Assembly (NCBI RefSeq): GCF_016808335.1 | Contig: NC_053145.1 | Span: forward strand, 29,833,120 to 29,897,119 | DNA length: 64,000 nt | Direction of reading: 5' to 3' | Origin: Panicum virgatum | Lineage: Eukaryota > Streptophyta > Magnoliopsida > Poales > Poaceae | Shown: positions 33,679-46,426 of the stretch, piece after piece | How the letters are laid out: every line of letters begins with the position of its first letter | How positions within the stretch are numbered: position 1 is the first letter of the stretch | The notes under the pieces: model-generated | Told to the model about the DNA's origin: nothing | The model's database searches: none | Seen by the model: only the letters and a program-made list of their open reading frames with translations | Position numbers and translations under genes: made by a program

Positions 33679-33728
<50 letters not shown>
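33679..33728. repeat. (TA)25 microsatellite
   Basis: An uninterrupted TA repeat directly abutting the left end of the TIR element at 33729. The family may insert preferentially in TA microsatellites. Confidence 0.9.
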
Positions 33729-33731
<3 letters not shown>

Positions 33732-36700
33732 ATGTGCTAATCTACACCCTAGGTGTAGAATAGCATTCTACAGCCAGCACCCAACGGACCCAACCGGCCA
33801 ACCAACCCACCCAGCCGCCCTCCCACGCCAGACCCATCCAAACCCGCCCGGCCCAGTTTAGCCCATCCCCACTTCAATTACCCACTCGTCTCGTCTCCCC
33901 TCCAACCCACCCCACTGGATCCAAATCGCCGCGGTGCGGAAGAGCAGCAGCCCCGAGCAGGAGGGAGTGTGGCGGCCTTGAGCAGCGAAAGCACGGCGGC
34001 CCCATGGGCGCATCGGCTGCAGTGGCATTGAGTGGCATGGCGCAGAGGCAGCTAGCGGACACGGAGGCTGCGGCGGCGCTGAGCAGCATGGCGCGAAGGT
34101 TGCGAGCGGCGGGGGCTCATCGACGTCCTCGAGCGGCCGGGGTGCAGCGCCGGCAACGGAGAGCGGCGGTCACAGGCTGCGTGATGAGCGCGGTCACCCC
34201 GCCCACGCCCCTTCCCGTGCATGACCCCCGACGAGGAGGTGCTGGCGCGGAGCAGGATGCGTGAGGCTGCGTGCCAGCAGCTTGGATATCCGCATCCAGA
34301 TGCACGCCATGGACTAGATTTTGCAAGGTGCATTCCCATCCAATGGTTAGTTGGTTACTGAACATTCAGCTTGGATCGGCGTTGGGCAGGATGCACATTT
34401 TATCAGTGATTACTGAACATTTTGATGCTCTAAACCGCACTGAATGTTGGCTAGTTCAGCCATTAGTTTTTAAATTTATTAGGATTTTAGTATGTGTAAT
34501 TTGTTAGTTTCTGGGATAGTCAGTACCTTTTTTTTGGATTCCCTAGTGCTGATGATCTGGACCTAGTAGTTAGTCTAGTAGTTCAGGAGTTATTACTACT
34601 GAACTACTGGGTCAAACAACGAAATATTAGACCACCGAACAATATAAGTTTGAATACAGCTCCGTAACTACTGCAACTAAAAAAATACTGAGCTCGTCTA
34701 ATTTTATATTCAGTAACTCAAATTAACATAATTTTAAAGGCGGATTACTGAACCATCTAGAGTGGATACTGATCTGGATGGCGGAATGTTGATTCTCTAA
34801 ATTTAGTTTTTAGGCTAGTAGTTTTGTAAGGATTTAGTATCAATAATTTGTTAGATTTAGTAGTTAGTCTAGTATTTTTTATTACTGAGCATTGATGATC
34901 TTAACCGAGTAGTTAATCTAGTAGTTCTATTAGTATTTTTAGTTCAATAATTTGTTATTTCAAGCACAATTGTTCTTTTTCTGTTAGTTTTAGTGGTTAG
35001 ACTAGTATTTTTTTAGTATTAGTAATTGTACGATTTAGTATCAGTAATTAGGATTTAGTATCAGTAATTTTTTAGGTTTCGTAAACAGACCAGTATTATT
35101 TTTTATTACCGTGCATGGTGACAAAGAACTAAACCCCAATTCTGCCAGATATGGGGTCATCCTACCGCCCTCACTTATGGTATGTCTCCAGTAATCCAGT
35201 AATACTTACACATATCAGTAATCCCTCGATACCTTAGGTGTATCAGTAATTCGTTAGGTTTTGAGATAGCCCAGTATTTTTTCTTTTTGTTATTTTTGGA
35301 TGCTTGACGATAAAGATCTAATCCCTAATTCTTCCGAATATGGGATCATTCTAGCGCCCTCGCTTACGATATGTCTCCAGTAATCCAGTAATACTTACAA
35401 ATGCCCCCCAATACTTTGTATATTTTCAGTAATTCTCTATGACCCAGTAATACATTGTAGCATTTTTTTAAGTTATTCTCGCTGTGTTTTTCTCAACGAT
35501 CTTATTCAAAGTTTTTACCGGTGGTAGGTTCATATGGGCATGGCACCCCTTTTTCTTGACTCATGGCCTCATGCATACAACAATGATAGTACAGAACTTC
35601 ACAAGGGAGAGGATTCCAAGTGAAGAGAAAGATGGTCCATGTGTTTTTTTAGACTTTTTTTAGACTTTTTCATACAGTATTATTATTAGGATTACTAGTA
35701 GGTTGCATTTTCTTCCAGTAATTTTTCATACAGTTTTTCTCCCTTTAGGACTCGTCGCCTCATCTCATCCACATGACAGTCATAATACTGAACTTTACAA
35801 GGAAGAGGGTTCCAACTGATTGAAAGATGCTTCATGTATTTTTTTGTAGACTTTCGGTTTTCGGCGGGTGCATGAGACAGCCAATCGCGACTAATATGTG
35901 CACATTTGTGTAGTCACTCGCACACCCAACTATATGTATACACTTGGATTCAGTAATCCAGAGAACCAGCTATTCATTATTATGTACTTTTTTTTCAGCA
36001 ATTCCTTGTGACTCATATGTGTGCACCATGTACATGCTTGGATTCAGAAATAGGGAGATCAAATTATTCTGTATTTTCTTTTGTGTGCATTTATGGATTT
36101 AAGTATTCTCTTTGTGTACATGTCTGGATTCAGTAATTAGGGAGATTCAATATTTTTCTTTTTGTGTACATGTCTGGATTCAATAATCAGGAGATTCATT
36201 ATTTTCCTTTTTGTGTACATGTTTGGATTTAGTAATCAGGAGATCTTAATTTTCGGAATTTTTATACGCAGAACCATTCAGGCTGTTTTTTTCGCAATTA
36301 ATTCCTGTATTTGGATTTAGAAATAGAGACTCAGTAATAAAAATTTTAGTAGACCTGTGTTTGGATTTAGAAATAGAGACTCCGTAATGCATATTCAGTA
36401 ATCCTGGTTTTGTATGATCATCTTCTGAGTTGTCATCCAGTAATAGGGAGATCAAATTTTCAGAATTTTTTTATATGCAGATCCATGCTGGCTAGTTTTT
36501 CCGTTCGCAATTAGTTTCTGTGTTTGGATTTAGAAATAGAGGCTCAGTAATAAATATTTATCAGCAGACACATTGATTCAGTAATCCAGTAATGCACATT
36601 CAGTAATCCTGTTTTTTGCAAGATCATCTTCTGATTATTACCCTCCATCTGTACCCAGAGGAAATCGACCAGCTTATTCAGTTTTTTCCTCCACGAGATT

Positions 36701-37280
36701 GATCAAAATAAAACAAATCAGGGTAAAGAGATTTGGGTGTTGAGAGAGCTCAATTATTGAGGCACATTCTACGAATCACAGCAGAATCAGAGAGATCGGT
36801 GGAGCAGCGGCCGGATCCCTAGCTGCGAGTTGGAGCAGCTGCCTGATCCATCCCGCGCGCTGCCTGCACCGCTGACCTTTGCATGCACTGTGTGCCCCTG
36901 CGCTCGACGCCGCAACTCTCCCGCGCAGGCCGCACCGCTGCAGATGCCTGCTCGTCGGGGCTGTCGCTCCCGCACATGCCTACTCGCGCTCGCCCCTCGC
37001 GGCGCTCCGCGCGCCCACGGCTCGCGCTCACTGCTCTTGGTGCAGGCCCTCGCCGCTCCCGCAAAACGCCCTGATCACGCTCGCGCTCGCCGCGCTCCGC
37101 GCGTCTCACGGATCGCGCTCGCAAGGTCTGATTTCTGGCATGGACGAGGGCTTGGGCTGGAATAGGTGGTGGGGGTGTTTGCTTGGGGCTGGTGGGCGGA
37201 CGGGTAGTTGGGCCGGGCTGGTGAGTTGGGTCATTGGGTGTAGAATGGGATTCTACACCTAGGGTGTAGAATAACACTGT
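33729..37280. mobile_element. Large TIR element A of the GTGTAGAAT family, unclassified
   Basis: The left end (CTAATCTACACCCTAGGTGT, then AGAATAGCATTCTACA) and the reverse complement of the right end (TTATTCTACACCCTAGGTGT, then AGAATCCCATTCTACA) are near identical. They give terminal inverted repeats of about 45 bp, each containing a short palindrome. GC-rich blocks lie inside both ends (33770-34265, 36780-37230), each followed inward by AT-rich sequence packed with (T/C)CAGTAAT. No transposase is visible. A TA-rich microsatellite at each side hides any target duplication. The frames in the GC-rich blocks (for example 34004-34264) look like composition artefacts, although captured gene pieces are possible. 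Confidence 0.6.
34500..36650 (+). repeat. AT-rich core of element A with iterated CAGTAAT words
   Basis: TCAGTAAT, CCAGTAAT or a one-base variant recurs every few tens of bases (for example 35188, 35197, 35214, 35380, 35389, 36341, 36430, 36584), mostly on the plus strand. Several ~100-bp stretches are near copies of one another (35150 and 35340; 36040-36230). Confidence 0.6.
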
Positions 37281-37281
37281 C

Positions 37282-37360
<79 letters not shown>
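37281..37360. repeat. (GT)n(TA)n compound microsatellite
   Basis: A GT run followed by a long TA run separates elements A and B and touches the terminal repeats of both. Confidence 0.9.
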
Positions 37361-37363
<3 letters not shown>

Positions 37364-37689
37364 CACCTAGGGTGTAGAATAGCACTGCCCTATGTGTAGA
37401 ATGAGATTCTACACCAAGTCACCCCAGCCCAGCCAACCAACCAGCCTAGTAGTCCAGCAGTCCGACCCATTACCCCCCACCATCCCCTCTCCCAAGCAAA
37501 CATAATCCCCAAATGGAAGGCGAGCGCGAGCCGCGAGCTGCGTGGAGCACAGCGAGAGGCGAGCGCGAGCAATGGTGCCGTGTGGGGAGCAGCGGTGGCG
37601 TCGGGAGCGGCGCACAGCTAGCGGCTACGGTACCCGTGAGCGATGAGCAGATCACAGGCGGCAGGGGGAGGGGGCTAAGTAAGGAGTCG

Positions 37690-38340
37690 TATGGAATCGG
37701 ATTCGGATAGCACTTTTTACCACATTTTAAATCGAATACGGATACAAATTCGGATATTCTCGGATACGAATATAAAACGGATGCCTCGGATTCGGATTCG
37801 AATTCGGATATTGACTTGATATATGAGCTAACATTTAGCTATTTTCTTTATTAGTAGTTTTAGATTATAAAATCATTATACATGTACAAACTATTGTATA
37901 ATAATATAAGAAAAATATCTAGTTAAAAATAATTTATTATCATTAATAAATAAATACATAAAAAAAATTAGAACTAAAAACATATTGCAATAAACATATA
38001 AATAATTTTATTATATATAAATAAAAAATATAGAAGTAATTTTAGATAAAATAAGAATATTTAAAAGTAAATTAAATCTTTTATATTATATTTTTATTAT
38101 AAAAATTAATAATATGTGTGGTGAGAAATAATATAATTTTTAAATAGTTTTAAAACAAAAACAGATACGGATATTGTCGAATACGAATCTGGAATCGGAT
38201 AGAGAAAATCAATGAAAATCGGATTCGGATGTATCCACTTTACTACCACATTAAATTCGAATACGATTACGAATATTTATATTGATGTTTAAATGAATAC
38301 AGATATAGGATAATTCGAATATCTGCTATCCGTTTCCATG
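37690..38340. repeat. AT-rich block with iterated CGGATA/CGAATACGGATA words
   Basis: The outer parts (37690-37810 and 38160-38335) are dense in TCGGAT, CGAATA and CGGATACGGAT variants around a plain AT-rich middle. The two edges share a GGAT..CACTTT..ACCACAT..AAATTCGAATACG pattern. It may be a small independent insertion in element B, but I could not define its borders. Confidence 0.4.
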
Positions 38341-39272
38341 CTTAAGGCTAAGGGAGGAACGCGCGGCCAGTAAGCAGCGCTCGGTTCGAGGAGCGCAAGC
38401 AGCGTCCGGTCCGAGGAGCAAGGGGCTACGGCGGCGAGCAGATCACAGGCAGCGCACAGCGAGCGACCACGGCAGCCACACGCTAAGACAGACCCCAACA
38501 GGGTGATGCATCACACGACGCACAATGCTTTTGCATCTCCGACGGTCCTGTGCGTGGTAAAAACGAGCTTCCAACAGGAGAGCTATAAACGAAAGGCATT
38601 TTGGCTCGGAGGAGAGAGGAGACGTAAAAATAGCATCCCTCTCTCCTCGATGCATCTCACAGACAAGCAACTACTGCAGCGCGGAAGTGTCAAAATCTCC
38701 AGCTGCGCGCGAGAAACGGATCCTCTCCGGAGCAACAAGGCCATACGGGGTGCTTTGCAGGCGGCCGGCGACAAGATCTTCCACGGCGAGACCTTCGACG
38801 GCACAAGCGACTACTGAATCGACAAGGTGCATTGCCCCCAATCTTCACTCCTTCGATCTATACAAGGTATTGCCAGATTTTGAATCGTTTCTTCCAGTGC
38901 TTGGATCGGCATCCCACGTTGCCGGCGACCATAGAAGCTAGGTAATTTGTTTCAGATTTGTTTTTGGAATACAAACTTGTAGATCTGGGGTTGGATTGGG
39001 GATTATCTGTATGTCGCAGGAGGGGGGAGGGAGAGCAGGGGATCCCTCGGATGTAGGGTGCTTGATTCCCCTGCCTGCGACATTGTTTCTTTTCTTTGCT
39101 GCTTGTACGTGTTGATGCCGGTTGTTTATGCACAACTTGGCATATAGGATTCGCCCTTTCATCAGATGTAGTACCAAATTAGTAGTGTTTGATTGCAACA
39201 ACCGTGGGGAACTTGTGTTGCAGTATACATCATGCATTTTCTCCTGAGCATTGACCTCAATGTATCTACAGG

Positions 39273-40618
39273 ATGGACCAGAACTTTGGCGAGGATGGAT
39301 CCCAAAGCAATGTCTTCTTTGCTTCCGACCAGTGCACATTTCATTTTGATACTAGTCAATCAAATTTCCAAGATTTAAACATGCACCAGGTATTGACATG
39401 GCAATAATATTGGAGTCAACTATTTTCTTGAGTTAATTTGTTGTCACTGCATGCAGTACAATTTTGTGAGCCCATATCAACCGATGCTCACCCTGCCCCA
39501 GGTAGTCTCTGAAACAGTATGGAGTCAACCAGATGTTCAAGAAATTCCTCGTCCCCCTGCAGCATCCAAGAAGGGGAAGGACAAGAAGGTATCTAGGAGG
39601 GGTTCGAACTTTACAACAGAAGAAGATGCAGTGATATGCTCGGCGTGGTTGAATGTGACCACAGATGCTGGAATTGGTAAGTTCAACACATTTTGTTGGA
39701 CATAACCAGCATGTTGTGAGTGCTAATTCAGTGGAGTATGTGCAGGATGCAATCAAACCGAAGGAGGTTTCTACAATCGCATACATACCTATTTCAAGCA
39801 GAACAAACCACAACGAAGTGAACGCAGCCAGATTGCCATTCAAGGTAGATGGAAATTGATCCAAAAAGCAGTGAGCAAGTTCTGTGCCTTCAAGGCCATT
39901 ATCGATCGTCGCAATGAGAGTGGGAAGAATGAGGCCGATAGGGTATGCACGGTTATTGTAGCATGAGTAAAATACATTACTGTCTATAGTTTAATTTACT
40001 TCTCAATGTGCAGCAGATCGAGGATGCAGTGAAGATGTTTGAGGATAAAGAACTGTTCCATTTCATGCATTGTTGGAAGATACTTAAGGATCAAGCAAAG
40101 TGGAATGACAAGCTTCTTGCCGATAGTGGCGGGAATGCAACAACAGATGGGAACACAGTTGACTCTCAAGGGCAAATGCCTTCAGGTAATAACAATGTGC
40201 CAGAAAGACCGGAGGGTCGAGATAGCGCAAAGCGTAGGAACAAAAGAGCAGCAGAATCAGAGGCTAGCACAGCAGTTGAGGTGCTGCAGTGCATTCACGA
40301 CAACAGGGAGAAGAATCAGGCAAAGGAAGATGACCGACTTGAACAGATTCTGGCCAGGAAAGATGAAAAACTGAGTTTGCAGAGGGAAATCTTACAGATG
40401 AAAAAACAAGCTAGAGAGGAGGACTCGCAACTGGGAAGCAGGAGACAGAGTTGCGAGCCAAGCAAACTGAGGCACAACTCATGACTGCAGAGGCTGGAAT
40501 AATGGGTGTTGACTTGGAGAATGTGGCTCCACATCTTAAAGATTACTACATCGGAATGCAGCGTCAAATCATGGAGCATCGCGGATTTGCTCCAGGCAGC
40601 AGCAACAACACTAAATAA
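39273..40618 (+). pseudogene. Harbinger ORF1 (Myb/SANT-like DNA-binding protein), one frameshift
   Basis: Four exons with GT..AG introns: 39273-39389, 39457-39676, 39746-39942 and 40014-40618. The start is MDQNFGEDGSQSN. The SANT-like domain spans exons 2-3 (SNFTTEEDAVICSAWLNVTT, TYFKQNK, RWKLIQKAVSKFCAF). The C-terminal part is charged and coiled-coil-like (EKNQAKEDDRLEQILARKDE), as in plant NAM-associated C-terminal domains. A 1-base shift near 40430 ends the frame early at 40484. The ancestral C-terminus, with a KDYYIGMQRQIMEHRG segment, continues in another frame to the TAA at 40616-40618. ORF1 proteins assist the Harbinger transposase in binding ends and entering the nucleus. Confidence 0.8.
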
Positions 40619-40929
40619 ATTATATATTGTATTGAACTATGTTGCCATTTGTGTGAACTATGTCATGTTTTTCTTATTTGTATATTGCCCTGAACCAATT
40701 GATTTAAGTTGAATTATGTATGAACAATGTTATTGTCCTATATTCTTTACTGGAGACCACATAAATTGGGAAACATCATAGTTGTTCATATAGCAACTTA
40801 AATGCATTACACTATTGTCCGAAATACAAAGGGGCTAGCTGTCCAAAGTACTAAGCTGTCCAATGAGCTGTCCAAAATACAAAAGGGCTAGCTATCCAAA
40901 ATACAAAAGGGCTAGCTGACACCAGTGCA
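40619..40929. other. Intergenic part between Harbinger ORF1 and transposase
   Basis: The two genes converge here. It contains a short repeated string (GGGCTAGCT near 40831, 40887 and 40914) and no gene. Confidence 0.5.
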
Positions 40930-41647
40930 CTATTTTTCATCTCCAGCGGACTGTCCTGATGATCCCTTCATCGCCCAAATGTGCTCCACAAGATCTTTGC
41001 GCAGTTCATAACATGTTTCCTTGTTCTTTATAACTGTGTAAGCATCCATCATTTCAGCGATGTTGTATAATTGTTTGGACAAATTTCTTCAAAGTCAGCA
41101 GAACGGTGCTCTCTCCCATTTTCAAGTGATCATCTAAAGCATCTGCTGGACCACCATATGCAAGCATCTTGATGGCAACAGCGCACTTGTGGGTAGGAGT
41201 GAATCCTGCTTGACCAACACAATTGTTGTTCTGAGCAAAATATGAGTTAGCGGCTGCCAGCTTTTTGACAAGGTCACATAACAATTCTGGTCTCATTCGG
41301 AACCTACATATATACATCACAGAGCAAAGTAGTTAACATCCGTAGTTGCCTCCAATGTGTGTTCCTAATAAACTGTTGGGCAACTAGTAAACATGACAAA
41401 GTACCTTCTCCTGAAGTGGTCCTCATTGTAAAGTGGTCGTTCAACAAAGTAATCAGCCATCAATTGTTTATCAGCACCGGCACGATCACGGTTGTAAACT
41501 CGATGTCCTGGAACAGAACCCCCCCCCCCCCCTTCGACGTTTCCGCTGCAGCATACAAATTGCAGCGGCAGCTTCAATCTCGTCGTCCTTGTCCCTGAGG
41601 TCAGAACTACGACCCAAGGATGAAAGTCGAAAGTATTTTGATGCCAT
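40930..41647 (-). pseudogene. Harbinger transposase, catalytic core deleted
   Basis: It begins MASKYFRLSSLGRSSDLRDK at 41647. A run of 13 C (minus-strand G) near 41518-41531 breaks the frame. It then continues SVPGHRVYNRDRAGADKQLM and NEDHFRRR. A GT..AG intron (41404-41304) follows, then FRMRPELLCDLVKKL and HKCAVAIKMLAYGGPADALD, the N-terminal region of plant Harbinger transposases. After KKFVQTIIQ the sequence jumps directly into the C-terminal end (EMMDAYTVIKNKETCYELRK, ending GDEK and TAG at 40930). The whole DDE domain between them is missing. Such internal deletion derivatives need a full-length relative to move. Confidence 0.8.
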
Positions 41648-42034
41648 ATCTGAAAGAAATAAGCAAAATCTGAAAACATAGACAGTACACCATGAATGGG
41701 CACTAGCGTAGAGCGCCGCTGCACTTGTTTCGCTCGCCTCCCACCATTTTAACAGTACCACTCGATGGGGAGGAGAAAATACGCGGGCCCTAGTGTAGAG
41801 TGCGGCACTTATTTGGCCGGACTCCCACCATTTTCACAGTGCTACTCGACGGAGAGGAGCAAATGGGCGGGAATGTAACTATCAAAGCCCGCCAACCAGC
41901 AATATAGGTCCTGCTGTTGGAAACAACGCGTTTTTACTGCACCGCGCAACACTGTGCACGCGAGGCAAATGTAGTTTTGCGTCGGCAATATGCCTTGCAC
42001 TGTTGGGGTCAGCCACGGCAGCCACACGCTAAGA

Positions 42035-42240
42035 GCAGATTACAGCCGGTGAGGGACTGCGCGAGGAGCCATGCGGCCAGCTAGCAGCCGCCGGTCTGAG
42101 GACCAGGGCGCACGCAAAGCAGAGCAGAGCGACAAGGGGAGCAGAGTAGGCAGCGGGCCCGCTGTTGTGCAGCTGGTGGCTTCGGGGTAGCAGGTGCTGG
42201 AGGGCTCCCATGCTTTCTTCTCCGTGGAGCAGATTGGAAA
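42035..42240. other. GC-rich part of element B right of the Harbinger insertion
   Basis: It resembles the GC-rich stretch left of the insertion (38340-38490) in short strings such as GCGGCCAG and AGCAGAT(C/T)ACAG. No gene is seen. Confidence 0.4.
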
Positions 42241-45200
42241 TTCAAAATAATTACTGAATCTTCTCTTGAATTCGACAAATACTAAATTCATCTACCATAG
42301 CTAGTTACTGTGATTTCTCAAATTACTGGAATACTAAAATAACTGATGTACCCTACACAATGTTGAAGAACACGTACTACTAAATTAGTAAATATTTATT
42401 ACTGTAGCTCTGAATTATTATTTTTTGAACGAACCGGCACAAGATGGTGCCCATTTCATTGATAAAGAAGAAATGAATACAAGATATCTGCATTAGCATT
42501 ACTGGATCGCAACAAAAATTTATTGATTTATTGGATGAAAAAATACTAAAATAACCCAAGAAATTACTATATATTACGATAAAATACTGAATATATGCTC
42601 TCAGTTACTGCAACTTGATATCAACTGAATATTTTTCTTAAGTCTCTCGGTACCTGAAATCAAAACACATAGGGGCTATATATACATCCTAATTACTGAA
42701 ATTCATAAAAAACCATTCTCCCTCAAATTAGTAACAATTACTGGCCTGCATAGAATACTGATTAACTGGATCTATTGATTACTGAATCTACATGAGTTAT
42801 TAGATTACTGAATATTGAGTTATTAGATTACTGAATCAACAAAATTCTATTGATTACTGCATGGAATACTGATTAACTGGATCTATGGATGCTGCATATG
42901 AGTTCTACAAAGTGGTCACCGAGTTTGATGGTTTTCCCATCAGGGAGAACAGGTGTTATTAGATTACTAAATATTTATTACTAGACTAACACGCAGAGTT
43001 AACGAACAAGTAGGTCCTATGCAATGTTGATGAAAATGTAGCACTAAATTACTGAATATTTGTTACTCAGGGCTCTGGATTATTGAATACAAAGCATATG
43101 CATTGGCATTACTGGATCACAAAAAATTCTATGAGCTTGCTAGATAAATTTGTAAAAGAATTACTAGCTAGCATGCACAAAATAATTGAATATATATATT
43201 ACTGAATCTACATATGCATGGTCATTACTGGATGTACATAAAAAAAACTAAACAAAAGGATCACCATGTTACATTTTTTAATATATTACGGGGTTGTTGA
43301 ATATTCGTTGAGTGTTTGTGAAATTCAGTAGTTTTAGTAGCTATATTCATTGGAGCAATTACTTAAAAAAAGAGACATTATATTCAAACCTTTGAATCCC
43401 TTATTTAAAATCCGCAGCAAACAAAACATGTTCATGTTTCAGGTACTGGATATACATTTTGGTAGTTTCAGTAATTTTGCTCCGCTAGAAAATAAGGATG
43501 GTATACCGTAATACTGAGGATATGTAACGGTGCCATCACTGATTTTATTCTAATTTTAGTTAATCTTGTGGAGGACATGAGTCTAGGGGCATCTATGTGA
43601 CGAGCAGAGTGGATTCAAATTACTGAACCTTCAACTAAAAATTGAGCAATCTAATATTTTGCTTTTTAGTCCAGTAATTCAATAATACTAATAATGTTCA
43701 GCAGTCTAGTATTTTCAACGGCATCGAGGGCTTTATCCAATCTCATGTTGTACAATTTCCTAGTCCATCTAATGTATAAAAAAGACCGGATATTCACATT
43801 ACTGAATCCATCCAATAAAAAGTCCTAGAGTCACCAAAAAAATATAAGGAAAAGAATATTGGATGTGCATAAAAGAAAATACTGAATAACTGATCTCCGT
43901 ATTACTGAATCCAAGCATGTACGTGATGTTTTACTGGAAAAACAACTCAGCAAAAACCAAAGAGAAATTACTAGAAAAAAAGTACATAATACTGAACTTA
44001 TCTGCTTTACTGAATCTAAGGCTGCACATATAGTTGGGCGGTGACTACACATACACATATTAGTTATGATTATCTAATGTAGCCTCCAAAACACAAAGAG
44101 CCTAAAAAACACATGAATCATCTTTCTCTTCACGGGGAACCCTCTCCCTTGTGAAGTTAGTACTATCACTATCGGAAAAGAGGTGCCATGCCCATGTGAA
44201 CCTGTCTTGGCAAAAACTCTGAAAAAGATCATTGAGACAAGCACAACAAGAATAGCTGAAATGCTACATTGTATTACTGGGTTACAGAGAATTACTCAAG
44301 AATACACAAGTATTGCTGGGGTATTGAGGGATCATTGATATTTGTAAGTATTACTGGAGACATACTGTAAGCGAGGGTGATAGAATGACCCCGTATCTGG
44401 AAGAATTGAGGTTTAGATCTTTGTACCTTGGACAACTAGAATAAAAGTATTGGGCAAAATCCAAAAAATACTGACCTAAACAATATTACTGAACAATCTA
44501 TGATACTAACTAAAAATTAGTGAACAATTTGTGATATCAACTACTGAGCTCATAAAAATTATTGAAGATACTGCGACAAAATTAATGTATGGATCATATG
44601 AACAGATTTTACTGAACAAAATGTGGTACCACCTGCTACTGAACTAACGAGCCTAACAAAAAAAGATCAATTGTACTCGAGCTAACAAGTTACTGAAGTA
44701 AAGATTGTACTAACTACTCAGATCATCATTAACATTCAGTAATCACAAAAAATATGTTGTTGGGAATATTATTGATTCTAAGAAAAAACAAGGTAATACT
44801 GATCGAACAGAAAAATTACTGATACTAGATCACCGAGCATTGCTTGAGACCACTATGGGCACCGCGCAAGGACTCGAGCGAGTGTGGTGCGGAATCACGC
44901 TCATCACACATCCCACGACCACCGCTCGCCCTACCGCACTCCATCGCTGGTGCCGCACCAGTTGCTCGAGGACGCCGACGAGCCGCCTCGCAACACCACC
45001 ACAGCCTCCCACGCCATGCTGCTCGACGCCGCTGCAGCTTCCGCGCCCCGCGAACTATTGGAGCAAAATACTAGACTCTGAACTCCTGGATAAAAAAACA
45101 AATACTAGACTACTAAACTACATGAGACTGAATAAAGCTCTTGATACTACTTAAAAATACTAGACTAATGGACATTATTGGTATTACTGAACTACTGGAT

Positions 45201-45890
45201 TAAAAAGCTAAATACTAGACTACGCCCCATTTTTTATTCCATGTTTCAGTACTTTTCATTCCATGTTTTAAAAATTCCATGTCACTACTTATTTTAGGTA
45301 GTTCACCAATAATTCAGTAATTCATCCTTTCAGTAATTCTAAACCATCCTTTTTTGAGTAGATCCCATGAGCTTCACTTGTGAGTTTGGTTTGACAGTAC
45401 GTTCCATATTTCCATAACCTTTAATAGTCTATTCTTTTGGATTCAGTAATGCATAGCAGCTTTTTAGTAATCCATCCTCTTGGTTTAATATAGCATTCCA
45501 TCAGCTTCAGGAACAATTGGCTTCAATCTAACACCAGATATATCTACTCACAGTTCTCCATTCGTATTAGAGTTCATTACTTTGTACAATTAGTATTCTA
45601 TTCTTCAGTAATTCAAAATTAGTCTGATGGTCCGTTAAGCTTCAAGTTTAGCAAATTTTGCAGTTACCGGGATAAATGGACTTTTTCCTTTACTCTGCTT
45701 CCGTGCAAATCACTAGCAGCCTAGCAGGTAGAGGCAGTGGAGGCCCTCCTCTGTAACCCAGGACACTTAATTTCAGATCACCAATAACCACAATAATGTG
45801 GTAAGTGCAATTGAAATCAGGTGTTGGGAAGAGAAAATTACTGAGAGGGAGAGGAATTTGGCAAGTACGTTGAACTCACTGACCTAAAAT
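42240..45890 (-). repeat. AT-rich core of element B with iterated ATTACTGAAT words
   Basis: TTACTGAAT, TTACTGGAT and ATACTGAA variants recur at short intervals from 42250 to about 44830, mainly inverted relative to element A. From 45300 the words read in the opposite direction (TCAGTAAT). A small GC-rich island (44860-45060) resembles 33990-34210 (ATGCTGCTCGACGCCGC-type strings). Stretches near 44090-44400 match 35090-35620 of element A in inverted orientation. No gene is recognised. Confidence 0.55.
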
Positions 45891-45894
45891 TTAG

Positions 45895-46423
45895 ATGCTG
45901 CGAAGCGCAATTATTGGATCCCAGCGCGTTGCTTGCTCGCTGCCGGAATCTCACGGCCGCTGCTTGCTGCGCTGCTGGCTTTTTCCCAGCTTGCTCACTG
46001 CCGCTGGCCAACGCTGTCTTGTCTCGCCTGTACGCCTGCCGCTGGTCGTGGATGCAGTGCGCCCGCCGGCGTTGGATGCCGCCGCACGCCGCTGGTCGCA
46101 GCACGCCCTGATTTAGCTTGGCACGAATCGACAGGCTCCTGCAAGCTCGCCGCTCCGCCCGTCGCTCGCGGCCGCCGCTCACCGTGCCATGCTGCTTGCT
46201 GCTAGCCGCCGCTGCCGCCTCCGCGCCCATGGGGCTGCTGTACTTGCGCCACTCGCGGCCGCCACGCTCCCTCGCGTCGCCGCCGCTCGCGAACGCCGTG
46301 GGGGAAGGAGGCGAGGGGTAATGGGAGCTGGGCCGAGCGGGCCGAGATTAGCGCGAGGGAGGTGGACTGGGTGGGTTGGCTCGCTGGGTCAGTTCGGTGC
46401 TGGTGTAGAATGGTATTCTACAC
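45895..46423. other. GC-rich subterminal block of element B
   Basis: Overlapping frames on both strands are open because of base composition. The segment near 46230-46280 (GCCACTCGCGGCCGCC) resembles GC-rich blocks of element A. No gene is called. It ends in GTGTAGAATGGTATTCTACAC. Confidence 0.45.
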
Positions 46424-46426
46424 ATA

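Larger units (their letters stand above)
38493..42008 (+). mobile_element. PIF/Harbinger element with internally deleted transposase
   Basis: The termini are CCCCAACAG (38493) and CTGTTGGGG (42008). The inverted similarity continues for about 100 bp inward, including GTAAAAACG and TTCCAACAG on both sides. Inside are a Myb-like ORF1 on the plus strand and a transposase remnant on the minus strand, the two genes typical of PIF/Harbinger. 38493-39272 is a GC-rich 5' region without a clear gene. A ~22-bp identical sequence (38467-38488 and 42013-42034) flanks both sides, which is not a normal 3-bp target duplication. Confidence 0.8.

Noticed and set aside
33870..34365. Several Ala/Arg-rich frames on both strands
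   Set aside because: GC-rich subterminal block of TIR element A. No conserved domain and no preferred strand.
39433..39864. 143-codon minus-strand frame
   Set aside because: It is the antisense shadow of Harbinger ORF1 exons 2-3 and their intron, which fit the splice rules and domain content on the plus strand.
41518..41533. C13 run as a regulatory element
   Set aside because: It sits in the N-terminal transposase exon where a Gly-coding run has slipped and broken the frame; no evidence for regulation.
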